DNA of 64,000 bases from Hofstenia miamia (GCA_004352715.1 SCFE01000041.1:2015937-2079936), one strand, 5' to 3'. Shown: positions 1 to 12,394, counted from the stretch's first letter. Made by a program: numbers and translations. Notes: generated from the sequence alone by a model not told the origin.

Positions 1-1140
1 ATATTACCCGCTATTACCAGTAAACAATTCAATTCAATGTGCTATCAATAATGCAGTATGGAAAAATAATGATCATTTACGACCAACTAAGTTATTGTAT
101 TGCAATTACAAAAACGGGGGAATTCAGTTAGGAAATATCTATTATTATCAATTGGCTTATAAAATAAATAATATATTCACAATACTCAGAGCAGATTGCA
201 AGCTTGTTGCGGGGGCAATATTCTACTCTCGCAACCCGTCCCGCACCGCAGATAAAAAATGTGGATCCACCCCGAAAATCCCCGCCCCGCTCTAAAAGAA
301 CCAAATTAATAGAATCAAAAAATGTAATAGTGCATATAAAATAGTATTCAAAACAATGATCATGATAATATTAATAAGCAATGACAATTTTAATCGGAAT
401 CCCTTTCACAAAAATGTTCTTCTATGGGTGCAATTGATTCCCATTCACATGGGGATCCCCGCCCCATCACACAAGTCTGGCAGATTGGCATCCAGTTGTA
501 CTCTAAAATATGTCTAATTTAACAGCTAGAAGCAATTTACAGGACATGCTATGTAACATCAGTCTAACTACGTCTTTTCTATACGTATGCCCCTCATTAT
601 CATCCACACAAAAACACTAAGAAGTCTAAAGTTTCAATTAAACCCTGTAGTACCCGATTAGACTCAATCATAGGCAAACCAAAAATGTATGGGGATGCAA
701 TTCAATTTAACCAAGATATTGAACCTGAAAGTCTGCAAAACTTTATAATACACAAACGGGGTTTCAAGTTATGCAAAACAGAAAATGAAAACCCAAGTAC
801 CTGATATTTCACTGCGAAGCCAGAATAACAAAAAAAACCTGCAGACTTTCAAATATTTTCAGGCTTACTAAGCACATCAAATTTTTACGCAACCAAAGAG
901 TACATTATAAAAAGCATAGTCCTGCCCAAAGACCAGCCATCATTATTGATGTGACTGCTACGTTTTTAATTATATATATATTATTTTAAATTTACCCGTA
1001 AACTTTTTTAGATTCTTTGTTTGTCCCTTTTCAACGCTCGGTTAGTCTGTGTGTAATGGTTGTCTATTAATTTATTACTTTGGTTTAGTTCTCTGTTTTG
1101 TTGTGTTTAGTTTCTCTGTTTAGTTTCAGTCATTTTGTGT
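1..1140. other. Non-coding, AT-rich sequence
   Basis: No convincing coding sequence. Two short GC-rich patches (about 205-290 and 449-475), with runs such as CCCGCACCGC and GGGGATCCCCGCCCC, stand out from the AT-rich surroundings. They resemble the subterminal parts of hAT-type miniature elements, but I could not pair terminal repeats or a target duplication here. Confidence 0.5.
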
Positions 1141-2140
1141 NNNNNNNNNNNNNNNNNNNNNNNNNNNNNNNNNNNNNNNNNNNNNNNNNNNNNNNNNNNN
1201 NNNNNNNNNNNNNNNNNNNNNNNNNNNNNNNNNNNNNNNNNNNNNNNNNNNNNNNNNNNNNNNNNNNNNNNNNNNNNNNNNNNNNNNNNNNNNNNNNNNN
1301 NNNNNNNNNNNNNNNNNNNNNNNNNNNNNNNNNNNNNNNNNNNNNNNNNNNNNNNNNNNNNNNNNNNNNNNNNNNNNNNNNNNNNNNNNNNNNNNNNNNN
1401 NNNNNNNNNNNNNNNNNNNNNNNNNNNNNNNNNNNNNNNNNNNNNNNNNNNNNNNNNNNNNNNNNNNNNNNNNNNNNNNNNNNNNNNNNNNNNNNNNNNN
1501 NNNNNNNNNNNNNNNNNNNNNNNNNNNNNNNNNNNNNNNNNNNNNNNNNNNNNNNNNNNNNNNNNNNNNNNNNNNNNNNNNNNNNNNNNNNNNNNNNNNN
1601 NNNNNNNNNNNNNNNNNNNNNNNNNNNNNNNNNNNNNNNNNNNNNNNNNNNNNNNNNNNNNNNNNNNNNNNNNNNNNNNNNNNNNNNNNNNNNNNNNNNN
1701 NNNNNNNNNNNNNNNNNNNNNNNNNNNNNNNNNNNNNNNNNNNNNNNNNNNNNNNNNNNNNNNNNNNNNNNNNNNNNNNNNNNNNNNNNNNNNNNNNNNN
1801 NNNNNNNNNNNNNNNNNNNNNNNNNNNNNNNNNNNNNNNNNNNNNNNNNNNNNNNNNNNNNNNNNNNNNNNNNNNNNNNNNNNNNNNNNNNNNNNNNNNN
1901 NNNNNNNNNNNNNNNNNNNNNNNNNNNNNNNNNNNNNNNNNNNNNNNNNNNNNNNNNNNNNNNNNNNNNNNNNNNNNNNNNNNNNNNNNNNNNNNNNNNN
2001 NNNNNNNNNNNNNNNNNNNNNNNNNNNNNNNNNNNNNNNNNNNNNNNNNNNNNNNNNNNNNNNNNNNNNNNNNNNNNNNNNNNNNNNNNNNNNNNNNNNN
2101 NNNNNNNNNNNNNNNNNNNNNNNNNNNNNNNNNNNNNNNN
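1141..2140. other. Scaffold gap (1,000 N)
   Basis: Exactly 1,000 N, a conventional placeholder for a gap of unknown size. The same size recurs at 3561-4560, 5699-6698 and 20809-21808. LINE sequence abuts this gap on its right, so the missing part probably contains the rest of that LINE. Confidence 0.95.
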
Positions 2141-3122
2141 GAAATTATAAGACAATAAGCGGAAAATGGAAATTCTGAGCATATATATTCATAAGAAACT
2201 GTACTTTGGGATACCTAGAAATAGTCAATAAGTGTTTCGCTAATAATACTAACCCTAGAAGGAATAGTTTGATTAAAGAAATGTTAAATGTCGAAATAAA
2301 GTAATAGCTTTTGTTTCTCGAATTTATTTGAAAATTTATATTCCAATCCTCCATTAACATGATGTTATCGGTTTTGCTTAAATCGGTTGTAATTTCGTTT
2401 TCAAGTTGTTGGAAAAAACTATTTGTGAACGATTTATTAGGGCAGTACGAAATGTTTATTAATTGCTTACGCATATCATTATTAGGATTTATAATCTCAA
2501 CCCATAGGCTTTCAAAAACGTTGTTATTGCTGGTAATATCGGACCTCAATCTAGGCGTAAGCGTGTTAGAAATTAGAAATAGAACCCCACCTCCTTTGCT
2601 TTTGTTAAAATATAGGGAAGGGTTTCGATCTGCACGAAATAGTTTAAATTTTGATTGGTCAATTGACCATAAAGAAGATTGATCTTCATTTGTAATATAT
2701 GTATATGCGATAATTTTTTTTCGTGAATCAATGTTTTACAAAAAATCAAATTTATTCAAGGTTTACTATGTGCAAATGTTTGAATTGCTTTTTGGAATTT
2801 GATTTAATCATAATTTTTACTTTCTGGACAGAATTTATTGAGATAAAAATTCAATAGGAAACCAGTTTTCTGAAGAGATTGCCAAATAAAATTTATATTA
2901 TCAGTACTATTTTCAAGGGCATATCTATTTCGCGGCATTATTCGAAGACGATTCAGATTTGAAAAACGTTTTCTAAACTACGTGTGCAATTAGTTCTATT
3001 CACCATATTTACGCCATAATATATAAGCATTAAACTGATTTTTTATATTCACATATTAAAATAGAAAATATCAATCTTGTTTGCAAACAAATAATTCTAA
3101 AATTTCCGTGTATGAAAAATAA
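2141..3122 (-). mobile_element. LINE fragment, copy A (AP-endonuclease region)
   Basis: On the minus strand, about 2145-2710 encodes the second half of an apurinic-type endonuclease of a CR1/L2/Jockey-like non-LTR retrotransposon: the KSKGGGVLFLISN motif, then a stretch ending in NIMLMEDWNIN, which corresponds to the family's GD(F/L)N metal-site region. The frame breaks after that. The block is an inverted near-copy of 4561-5515. The two differ by scattered substitutions and by about 27 bp (near 2716-2745) present here and missing there. It stops at the gap on its left, so its true end is unknown. Confidence 0.75.
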
Positions 3123-3143
3123 TATATATATATATATATATAT
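3122..3143. repeat. (TA)n microsatellite
   Basis: Eleven TA units at the outer edge of LINE copy A. Runs of this kind recur through the window and often sit beside assembly gaps. Confidence 0.9.
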
Positions 3144-3280
3144 CATAAAATGATACTTTTCATTACAAAGAAGTATCCTGAAGATCAATATTTCTAAAAC
3201 ATAAATCAAATCACCCCGGGCCGAATATGTCCAAGATTTACACATACACCGATTATTGTAGCATGATGAGTTTATCTACT

Positions 3281-3560
3281 GCTTCAATTAAATATGTTCA
3301 TCTCAACATCCAAAATCTTACTAATAAACTATCTTCATACAATGAACTAGCACACCAAATTGGGAAATCTCAATCTTAGGGATCTCTGAAACCTGGCTAA
3401 CTGACATAGACATCATTTGGAAACCTAACGGCTATGAATTATTTCATATGACAGGGATCTAAATCTTGCCAAAAAATCTAAAGGAGGTGGAGTGATGTTT
3501 TTAATTCCCAAACAATTTAAGCCCAGAGATCGACCCGATTTAAGATTGATGAGAAATTTT
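3281..3560 (+). mobile_element. LINE fragment, N-terminal endonuclease region
   Basis: Reading about 3285-3560 on the plus strand with two frame changes gives LNIQNLTNKL, then LGISETWLTD, then KSKGGGVMFLIPKQF. These match the N, the ETW and the GGGV blocks of LINE apurinic-type endonucleases in the right order and spacing. The frameshifts make it a pseudogene. It runs into the 3561-4560 gap, and the KSKGGGV block is also in copies A and B, so all three fragments may be one family, but this one is more diverged. Confidence 0.7.
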
Positions 3561-4560
3561 NNNNNNNNNNNNNNNNNNNNNNNNNNNNNNNNNNNNNNNN
3601 NNNNNNNNNNNNNNNNNNNNNNNNNNNNNNNNNNNNNNNNNNNNNNNNNNNNNNNNNNNNNNNNNNNNNNNNNNNNNNNNNNNNNNNNNNNNNNNNNNNN
3701 NNNNNNNNNNNNNNNNNNNNNNNNNNNNNNNNNNNNNNNNNNNNNNNNNNNNNNNNNNNNNNNNNNNNNNNNNNNNNNNNNNNNNNNNNNNNNNNNNNNN
3801 NNNNNNNNNNNNNNNNNNNNNNNNNNNNNNNNNNNNNNNNNNNNNNNNNNNNNNNNNNNNNNNNNNNNNNNNNNNNNNNNNNNNNNNNNNNNNNNNNNNN
3901 NNNNNNNNNNNNNNNNNNNNNNNNNNNNNNNNNNNNNNNNNNNNNNNNNNNNNNNNNNNNNNNNNNNNNNNNNNNNNNNNNNNNNNNNNNNNNNNNNNNN
4001 NNNNNNNNNNNNNNNNNNNNNNNNNNNNNNNNNNNNNNNNNNNNNNNNNNNNNNNNNNNNNNNNNNNNNNNNNNNNNNNNNNNNNNNNNNNNNNNNNNNN
4101 NNNNNNNNNNNNNNNNNNNNNNNNNNNNNNNNNNNNNNNNNNNNNNNNNNNNNNNNNNNNNNNNNNNNNNNNNNNNNNNNNNNNNNNNNNNNNNNNNNNN
4201 NNNNNNNNNNNNNNNNNNNNNNNNNNNNNNNNNNNNNNNNNNNNNNNNNNNNNNNNNNNNNNNNNNNNNNNNNNNNNNNNNNNNNNNNNNNNNNNNNNNN
4301 NNNNNNNNNNNNNNNNNNNNNNNNNNNNNNNNNNNNNNNNNNNNNNNNNNNNNNNNNNNNNNNNNNNNNNNNNNNNNNNNNNNNNNNNNNNNNNNNNNNN
4401 NNNNNNNNNNNNNNNNNNNNNNNNNNNNNNNNNNNNNNNNNNNNNNNNNNNNNNNNNNNNNNNNNNNNNNNNNNNNNNNNNNNNNNNNNNNNNNNNNNNN
4501 NNNNNNNNNNNNNNNNNNNNNNNNNNNNNNNNNNNNNNNNNNNNNNNNNNNNNNNNNNNN
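3561..4560. other. Scaffold gap (1,000 N)
   Basis: Placeholder gap between LINE sequences. The inverted LINE copies lie on its two sides, which makes the local order and orientation uncertain. Confidence 0.95.
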
Positions 4561-5698
4561 TTATTTTTCATACATGGACATTTTAGAATTATTTGTTTGC
4601 AAACAAGATTGATATTTTCTATTTTAATATGTGAATATTATAAAAAAAATCGGTTTAATGCTTATATATTATGGCGTAAATATGGTGAATAGAACTAATT
4701 ATACACCTAGTTTAGAAAACGTTTTTCAAATCTGAATCGTCTTCGAATAATGCCTCGAAATAGATATGGCCTTGAAAATAGTACTGATAACATAAATTTT
4801 ATTTGGCAATCTTTTCAGAAAACTGGTTTTCTATTGAATTTTTATCTCAATAAATTCTGTCCAGAAAGTAAAAAGTATGATTAAATCAAATTCCAAAAAG
4901 CAATTCAAACATTTGCACATAGTAAACCTTGAATAAATTTGATTATCGCATATACATATATTACAAATGAAGATCAATCTTCTTTATGGTCAATTGACCA
5001 ATCAAAATTTAAACTATTTCGTGCAGATCGAAACCCTTCCCTATATTTTAACAAAAGCAAAGGAGGTGGGGTTCTATTTCTAATTTCTAACACGCTTACG
5101 CCTAGATTGAGGTCCGATATTACCAGCAATAACAACGTTTTTGAAAGCCTATGGGTTGAGATTATAAATCCTAATAATGATATGCGTAAGCAATTAATAA
5201 ACATTTCGTACTGCCCTAATAAATCGTTCACAAATAGTTTTTTCCAACAACTTGAAAACGAAATTACAACCGATTTAAGCAAAACCGATAACATCATGTT
5301 AATGGAGGATTGGAATATAAATTTTCAAATAAATTCGAGAAACAAAAGCTATTACTTTATTTCGACATTTAACATTTCTTTAATCAAACTATTCCTTCTA
5401 GGGTTAGTATTATTAGCGAAACACTTATTGACTATTTCTAGGTATCCCAAAGTACAGTTTCTTATGAATATATATGCTCAGAATTTCCATTTTCCGCTTA
5501 TTGTCTTATAATTTCATATTTAAAAGCTGATGTTAAGCCTTCTATACCCAATAAAAAATGGGTTAAAATTAGAGAAAGATCAAAGGAGAAAATCGAACTA
5601 CTTAAATGTTGCTTGAAAAATGAAAGCTGGAATACCGTATTTTCCTCAACTACGTCTAATCAAATGCTTGAAAACTTCATAAACATTTTGACAGTTTA
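4561..5698 (+). mobile_element. LINE fragment, copy B (endonuclease into linker)
   Basis: Plus-strand counterpart of copy A. From 4939 the open frame covers the second half of the endonuclease (KSKGGGVLFLISN; ESLWVEI; NIMLMEDWNIN). After a frameshift near 5370 the linker to the reverse transcriptase follows (TIPSRVSIISETLIDYF, then KKWVKIRERSKEKIELL at 5548-5610). The reverse transcriptase itself would lie in the 5699-6698 gap. One stop lies in the SETLIDYF region and about 27 bp are missing relative to copy A, so this copy is probably dead. Confidence 0.75.
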
Positions 5699-6698
5699 NN
5701 NNNNNNNNNNNNNNNNNNNNNNNNNNNNNNNNNNNNNNNNNNNNNNNNNNNNNNNNNNNNNNNNNNNNNNNNNNNNNNNNNNNNNNNNNNNNNNNNNNNN
5801 NNNNNNNNNNNNNNNNNNNNNNNNNNNNNNNNNNNNNNNNNNNNNNNNNNNNNNNNNNNNNNNNNNNNNNNNNNNNNNNNNNNNNNNNNNNNNNNNNNNN
5901 NNNNNNNNNNNNNNNNNNNNNNNNNNNNNNNNNNNNNNNNNNNNNNNNNNNNNNNNNNNNNNNNNNNNNNNNNNNNNNNNNNNNNNNNNNNNNNNNNNNN
6001 NNNNNNNNNNNNNNNNNNNNNNNNNNNNNNNNNNNNNNNNNNNNNNNNNNNNNNNNNNNNNNNNNNNNNNNNNNNNNNNNNNNNNNNNNNNNNNNNNNNN
6101 NNNNNNNNNNNNNNNNNNNNNNNNNNNNNNNNNNNNNNNNNNNNNNNNNNNNNNNNNNNNNNNNNNNNNNNNNNNNNNNNNNNNNNNNNNNNNNNNNNNN
6201 NNNNNNNNNNNNNNNNNNNNNNNNNNNNNNNNNNNNNNNNNNNNNNNNNNNNNNNNNNNNNNNNNNNNNNNNNNNNNNNNNNNNNNNNNNNNNNNNNNNN
6301 NNNNNNNNNNNNNNNNNNNNNNNNNNNNNNNNNNNNNNNNNNNNNNNNNNNNNNNNNNNNNNNNNNNNNNNNNNNNNNNNNNNNNNNNNNNNNNNNNNNN
6401 NNNNNNNNNNNNNNNNNNNNNNNNNNNNNNNNNNNNNNNNNNNNNNNNNNNNNNNNNNNNNNNNNNNNNNNNNNNNNNNNNNNNNNNNNNNNNNNNNNNN
6501 NNNNNNNNNNNNNNNNNNNNNNNNNNNNNNNNNNNNNNNNNNNNNNNNNNNNNNNNNNNNNNNNNNNNNNNNNNNNNNNNNNNNNNNNNNNNNNNNNNNN
6601 NNNNNNNNNNNNNNNNNNNNNNNNNNNNNNNNNNNNNNNNNNNNNNNNNNNNNNNNNNNNNNNNNNNNNNNNNNNNNNNNNNNNNNNNNNNNNNNNNN
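5699..6698. other. Scaffold gap (1,000 N)
   Basis: Placeholder gap that interrupts a LINE on its left and a (TA)n run (6699-6719) on its right. Confidence 0.95.
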
Positions 6699-6718
6699 AT
6701 ATATATATATATATATAT

Positions 6719-7277
6719 ACTTGGTGCATAAGTCTTTTCGTTTTTTTATTTAAATTTCTAAGCCTACAATAGTATCTTATTTTAACCTTATAGACATATT
6801 CTATCTCGTGTAATATCTACTAGTTACTACTAACTACTAATCCAAAAAACTAATCCAAAACTGCTAATCCATATTATTGATTTCTGCAATGGAATTTACT
6901 AAAAGCGATGTAAGGAAGTTGATTTACTATGGATGGATTCGGGGCTTAAACGGTGTGCGTATTGCGGAAGAGATCAATGGTGCCCTCGGAGATTCTACGG
7001 TGACAGAGAGAACATGCCAGAATTGGACAAAGCAGTTCAAGGAATGGTGTTTTCAATTTTGAAGATAAGGATAGAGATGGCAGGCCACCAACTGAGAATA
7101 TCGAAGACAAAATCGAAACACATTTGGTGGAGAACAAACTTGCAAAATCTCATGAAGCAAAGAACATAGTTTTGGTTTCATGTTCTTGTTAATACATTTG
7201 TTCAATTATTATTCTTTGCAATGCATTATTGACTGCTTTAATTAAATTTAAAAAACGAAAAGACTTATGCACCAACC
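6719..7277 (+). mobile_element. Internally deleted mariner element
   Basis: A 559-bp element with inverted ends. The left end TTGGTGCATAAGTCTTTTCG (6721) and the reverse complement of the right end (7275 downward) agree over about 26 bp. The right end continues to GG followed by TA (7278-7279), the mariner target dinucleotide. The left end lies in a (TA)n tract and has AC in place of GG. The end sequence is of the GGTTGGTGCA type seen in irritans-like mariners. Inside is only the N-terminal part of a transposase, so the element resembles a miniature mariner that needs a helper. Confidence 0.85.
6889..7192 (+). pseudogene. Mariner transposase, N-terminal fragment
   Basis: From ATG 6889 the frame reads MEFTKSDVRKLIYYGWIRGL and on to TERTCQNWTKQFKEW, the first helix-turn-helix of a mariner (SETMAR-type) transposase. 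A single frame change near 7045 restores the family's linker (FEDKDRDGRPPTE, about 7050-7090). The frame runs to a stop at 7190-7192, just before the right inverted repeat. The catalytic DD34D domain is wholly absent, as is the second DNA-binding helix set. A shortened, frameshifted remnant that cannot encode an active enzyme. Confidence 0.85.
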
Positions 7278-9873
7278 TATCTTACTATTTGCTCACTATT
7301 GCATAAATCTCGCTCTTTGTAACTTTTGTATATATCGTTTTTTGTGCATTTTGCTAAAATTTATTTGCTCTTAAAAATGGACGTTTTGTACATTTATTCG
7401 TTTTTATATATCTATTATATATTATACCTTAAAATAGCCTTCAAAATGTTGACTATTTAAGATCATGGGACGGCCTATATGCAAAATATCAAACAAATTT
7501 AAGTTGCATTAATATTCTTATTCGTACCAGAGTTATGCTGGATCTTAATTTCACTCCCACATCGTTATGTATGTAACATTACAAATCCAGGCGCTAATCC
7601 ATCATATCTAAAATCGTGTAGAAGAAAGTTTGTTGTAAAAAATAATTAAAACATCATTGAAACGATGTTCATATGAAAATGATTCTGCATCAATTACAAT
7701 TTTTAATTTCTCGTTCGGATTTTTTGTTTAGTGTAGAATTACTGAATTCAATGAAATATTTGTTATGTTGTAAAATATCAAATAGGTGAAAGAATGTATA
7801 TTAATACAAATTTGAAAAAAATCTAGGCTCATTGCGCAGAAGCACGGTCCAGACCAATTTGACCGGTTCAATCTTAATTTTTTGGCTTCAACTGTGAGTC
7901 GTACACTGCTGTAAATTAAGACAAAGAATTTTATAATTGGATTTTACTTTATTTAAGAACTCTTTCACTTCCGTAAAATAGAGCAAAACCATTTTTTTAG
8001 CAGACATAAACAATTAACCTTAACGTATTAATAAAAATTATGAATATTTAACATTGAAACATTGTTTAATTTTGGAATAATATGTATGCGAATGTCATTG
8101 AGCAATTTAATCAGATTTTTAGAATACAGTGTATTGTTAATACGATGCAAACGAATGCTGTAATACTTTGAGAGTTTGAAACTTTTTGTTGTTAAGAACA
8201 TTGTTTTACTATAAAAAGAGGAAAATTTCTAGTTTTAATACCATAGACTACATTCAAAACATGTATTTGAAATATTAGGCCTATATGATTTATGGCCATA
8301 TCGAGAAATAAATGTTTTTTTGCATTACTTACAGTAATTGCTTTGTACAATTAGCCTAAAAGATCATATGAATGCATGCTTATTGCCTACAAAAAGCAGA
8401 ATTTATGGTAAATGTGTGCTTGCGCGCACTTCTTGGTGTATCTAGATAGTAAATTCATTTTTCACTAAAACTGTAAAATACTCGAAATATACATGCTATA
8501 AAATACAAAATATTACAGTATCCATAGATTATAGCAAAGCTATTTTAAAACTTTTCATATAATTAAATTTTATTTCAAGTTCCAGGTGAAAAAATATGTT
8601 CCCTATCTAAAGACTTTAATAGCTTCAACATAAATTTAAAATGTTAATATTATCATCACTTCATTTCCATTACGAACATGACAAAATTACATAAAAACTA
8701 ACTATGTAATGGGATACGTAGTAGTTTTTAACATCAACTTTTCTGAATCTTCCGAGTACATGCTTTCAGGATTTTAATGGCGACATTCAGATGTCATGGG
8801 GTTAAGATAGTTAAATTATTATTATATTCACTTCATATTTTTTTATATTTCACTAAGGTAAAACAAAATAGTCATAATTCCTTGACAAAAATGCTTTCGG
8901 CCTAAAATGTTCACAGAATGTGTAAAACTAAATTTAATGTGGTGAAAAGTTCAGCCAATCTTTCTAATCGATTTAAAAAAAAGTTATTAATAATAATTCG
9001 CTTGGGGGTAAATTTACCCCCCCCCCCNTAAAACCTGTTAATGGTTGTGTTCTTTATTCGATGGATAATGTACTTGAAATATTTATTGAGAGTTTTACTA
9101 AAATGTAATTTTGTCTGTTGGAGTTATGCCCACAGTCTTCAAGATCTATGAATGAATGTGTGAGAGAATGATTTGCTTGCAGTATGCAAACAATGGCTGA
9201 AGTCCATTCCATTGTCCTGCTTGATTCGTCATCGTATTTGCTCAAATTCATCACGTGTTGTGTTATTTTGTTTACCATTCTCGTTCAATTTTAAATGGGT
9301 GGATTCAAAACAGAAGCACAGTGGCAAAGGCGTTGATTAATTAATAAAGAAAAATATGATAGATATTAGGTGATTTTAAGACAATCTATATTATCGATCA
9401 TCTTGGTGGTTTTAAAGCTTAAGTTTTAAAAATTGAGTGGACTCCTATTATTATATTTTTCCGACAAATTTAGCTCTGATCTCAGACATAAACTGCAATA
9501 TATTCAATTGAAATTGTATACAAATATTTGAAATATGTGATGTCTGAGTGAAATTTTACACAATTGCCATTGTTTTTAAAGAATTATAGTTTATATATGA
9601 TTGTCATTTTAAATTGCGCTTACTAAAGATGACGTATGCAAAATCACAGAGACTACTAGAATACATGTACCGGAGATAAAAACACGTTAAAGCATGCGTA
9701 ATATTCACTTAAATTGGTCTTTGAAAACGCCTATCCTAACCAAGTTTTGAAAATTTGTGAAATTTATACGGTTATGGTAATACACGATAAATCTATGAAT
9801 ACGTATTAACACCAAACTGCCCATCGTATTTTTATTTACAAACCGTTTGTCTGCATATATGTCGCCGGCCAAT
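7278..9873. other. Intergenic sequence, no gene seen
   Basis: AT-rich sequence without a convincing open frame. At 9004-9021 there is a perfect palindrome, GGGGGTAAATTTACCCCC, running into a C-run and a single N at 9028. Nothing else is recognisable. Confidence 0.5.
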
Positions 9874-9881
9874 GACCGAAC

Positions 9882-10280
9882 TAGAGCTAGGTGCCAGCCG
9901 ACTGAGCCTCCGCCGCCCGAAAATTTAGACGGCTGAGCCGATTGATAACTAAAACTATATCAAGACAAACGAAATGTGTCATAAAAAGGAAACCGCATTT
10001 AATGTGTTCGATGTGGTAGTGTCGTTTTACATTGATTAGGTTATGTCTTATTAATCAGATTGCCTGTAAGTACATGAAGAACCTTTTTGGAGATAGGTAG
10101 TTTCACAACACTGCTTGCATCATATACGGTTTTTACAGGGATATAAGTCTTATACGGTTTTTATTTGGAATATTATACAGTCAAATCCAATTCTATAGAT
10201 GTCGATCAGTCGTCTGCGCCGACCTTATCGGGTCTGCGCCGCCAATAGTAGTAGTCGGCTGACGGCGGCGCCTACCTCTA
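9882..10280. mobile_element. hAT-type miniature element 1
   Basis: A 399-bp non-coding, GC-richer element. The left end TAGAGCTAGGTGCC (9882) pairs with the reverse complement of the right end TAGAGGTAGGCGCC (10280 downward), and further GCCGAC-rich sequence matches inside both ends. It is flanked by GACCGAAC (9874-9881) and GGCCGAAC (10281-10288), an 8-bp target duplication with one mismatch. TAGAG-type ends and an 8-bp duplication are hallmarks of the hAT superfamily. No transposase is encoded. The right part (from 10027) is repeated in the duplicated block that follows. Confidence 0.8.
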
Positions 10281-11122
10281 GGCCGAACCACTTAAGTCCA
10301 AGATTTTGAAAAATCTTTTTGTAAAATCTTTCAAATTCGTTGTATGCCTGAAGTTTAGTTAATAATGCTGCTAAAGCCTGTTTTTACAACAAACACACAT
10401 AAGTAACACAGTTGTTCAAATTCAATAGCACTTGTATTTAAAAAAATTAGAATGCGCCCGCCCCATCCTAGTATAATTGCTAGATCCGCCCCCGATTAAT
10501 AATTATAAGCAATCTATGTATTATATTGTTTCGCAGCACTTTTATGTTGGACTAACAAGTATTATCCGGCGGAACTCACATACCAGTAGTCTTCATGATA
10601 CCGTTAGGTTAACAAATATACATGTAGTTCTAATTTTTGCAACTAAATTAAGATGGTAACTTTTTTGCCTACATTGATATAAAGTTGATCGGCCGAGGAC
10701 GTCATAAGTTTAAGTTTGCTATAAATTGACTTTTCACTATATAATTACTACAATTCTTTATTGTGAAAATATCTAAGATGTAGTTATTTTCTTATACAAA
10801 TTTAGTAACAATTAATCATCCTAAAAATCGATTATTGATTATAATATGTTAGAAGTTGTAATAAGTTTGTCAAGGTCATATGTACACTAGCTATCTCAAT
10901 GCTGGTTGTAAAGCCTGGTGTAGGTTTGCACCTATAAACGTAGGCTTGCTCCGTGAAATTGTACTACAAGTATATGTAGACTTTACACTAGTATGCATGT
11001 ACATCTGCACTCAAACTATCTGGAAACTATTCGAAGCTCTCGCATTTTTTAGAAAATATCCACAAATTTGTATGATTTAGGTTGTTCAACGAAGTACAAG
11101 CGAATATTGTTTTTTTGGTGTC
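10027..11122. repeat. Direct duplication, left copy (1,096 bp)
   Basis: Virtually identical to 11124-12219 at a constant offset of 1,097. I saw one base difference (10658 A versus G in the other copy). The copies meet at a single N (11123). It includes the right 254 bp of hAT element 1. It holds no recognisable gene. Confidence 0.9.
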
Positions 11123-11123
11123 N

Positions 11124-12219
11124 TTACATTGATTAGGTTATGTCTTATTAATCAGATTGCCTGTAAGTACATGAAGAACCTTTTTGGAGATAGGTAGTTT
11201 CACAACACTGCTTGCATCATATACGGTTTTTACAGGGATATAAGTCTTATACGGTTTTTATTTGGAATATTATACAGTCAAATCCAATTCTATAGATGTC
11301 GATCAGTCGTCTGCGCCGACCTTATCGGGTCTGCGCCGCCAATAGTAGTAGTCGGCTGACGGCGGCGCCTACCTCTAGGCCGAACCACTTAAGTCCAAGA
11401 TTTTGAAAAATCTTTTTGTAAAATCTTTCAAATTCGTTGTATGCCTGAAGTTTAGTTAATAATGCTGCTAAAGCCTGTTTTTACAACAAACACACATAAG
11501 TAACACAGTTGTTCAAATTCAATAGCACTTGTATTTAAAAAAATTAGAATGCGCCCGCCCCATCCTAGTATAATTGCTAGATCCGCCCCCGATTAATAAT
11601 TATAAGCAATCTATGTATTATATTGTTTCGCAGCACTTTTATGTTGGACTAACAAGTATTATCCGGCGGAACTCACATACCAGTAGTCTTCATGATACCG
11701 TTAGGTTAACAAATATACATGTAGTTCTAATTTTTGCAACTAAATTAAGATGGTAGCTTTTTTGCCTACATTGATATAAAGTTGATCGGCCGAGGACGTC
11801 ATAAGTTTAAGTTTGCTATAAATTGACTTTTCACTATATAATTACTACAATTCTTTATTGTGAAAATATCTAAGATGTAGTTATTTTCTTATACAAATTT
11901 AGTAACAATTAATCATCCTAAAAATCGATTATTGATTATAATATGTTAGAAGTTGTAATAAGTTTGTCAAGGTCATATGTACACTAGCTATCTCAATGCT
12001 GGTTGTAAAGCCTGGTGTAGGTTTGCACCTATAAACGTAGGCTTGCTCCGTGAAATTGTACTACAAGTATATGTAGACTTTACACTAGTATGCATGTACA
12101 TCTGCACTCAAACTATCTGGAAACTATTCGAAGCTCTCGCATTTTTTAGAAAATATCCACAAATTTGTATGATTTAGGTTGTTCAACGAAGTACAAGCGA
12201 ATATTGTTTTTTTGGTGTC
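11124..12219. repeat. Direct duplication, right copy (1,096 bp)
   Basis: Second copy of 10027-11122. Because it starts in the middle of a transposon and begins immediately after one N, it is more likely an unmerged overlap of two contig ends or two alleles than a true tandem duplication. Confidence 0.9.
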
Positions 12220-12394
12220 CATCACTGAATTTTATCAAACTTTTAGTAGTAGTTACTGAAGAACATTAAATATTCATCATTGTTGTTGCGGTTTATGAGT
12301 GTTTTCCTATTTTTATGAATTTTACATATTTTCAGAATAAATATCCTATTTTCTGGCCAAAATTTGTGATGCATCTGTTGTAAGCATTAGCACA

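Noticed and set aside
1098-2182. Long open frames across the N gaps (also at 3492-4586, 5613-6731, 20600-22112, 30626-30919, 32352-32878, 58832-59243)
   Set aside because: Their length comes from N or (TA)n runs read as open codons. Only the real sequence at the edges was interpreted, as at 21809-22112.
10477-12177. Identical pairs of 60- and 66-codon frames
   Set aside because: They are repeated only because the whole 1.1-kb block is duplicated; they show no protein similarity.
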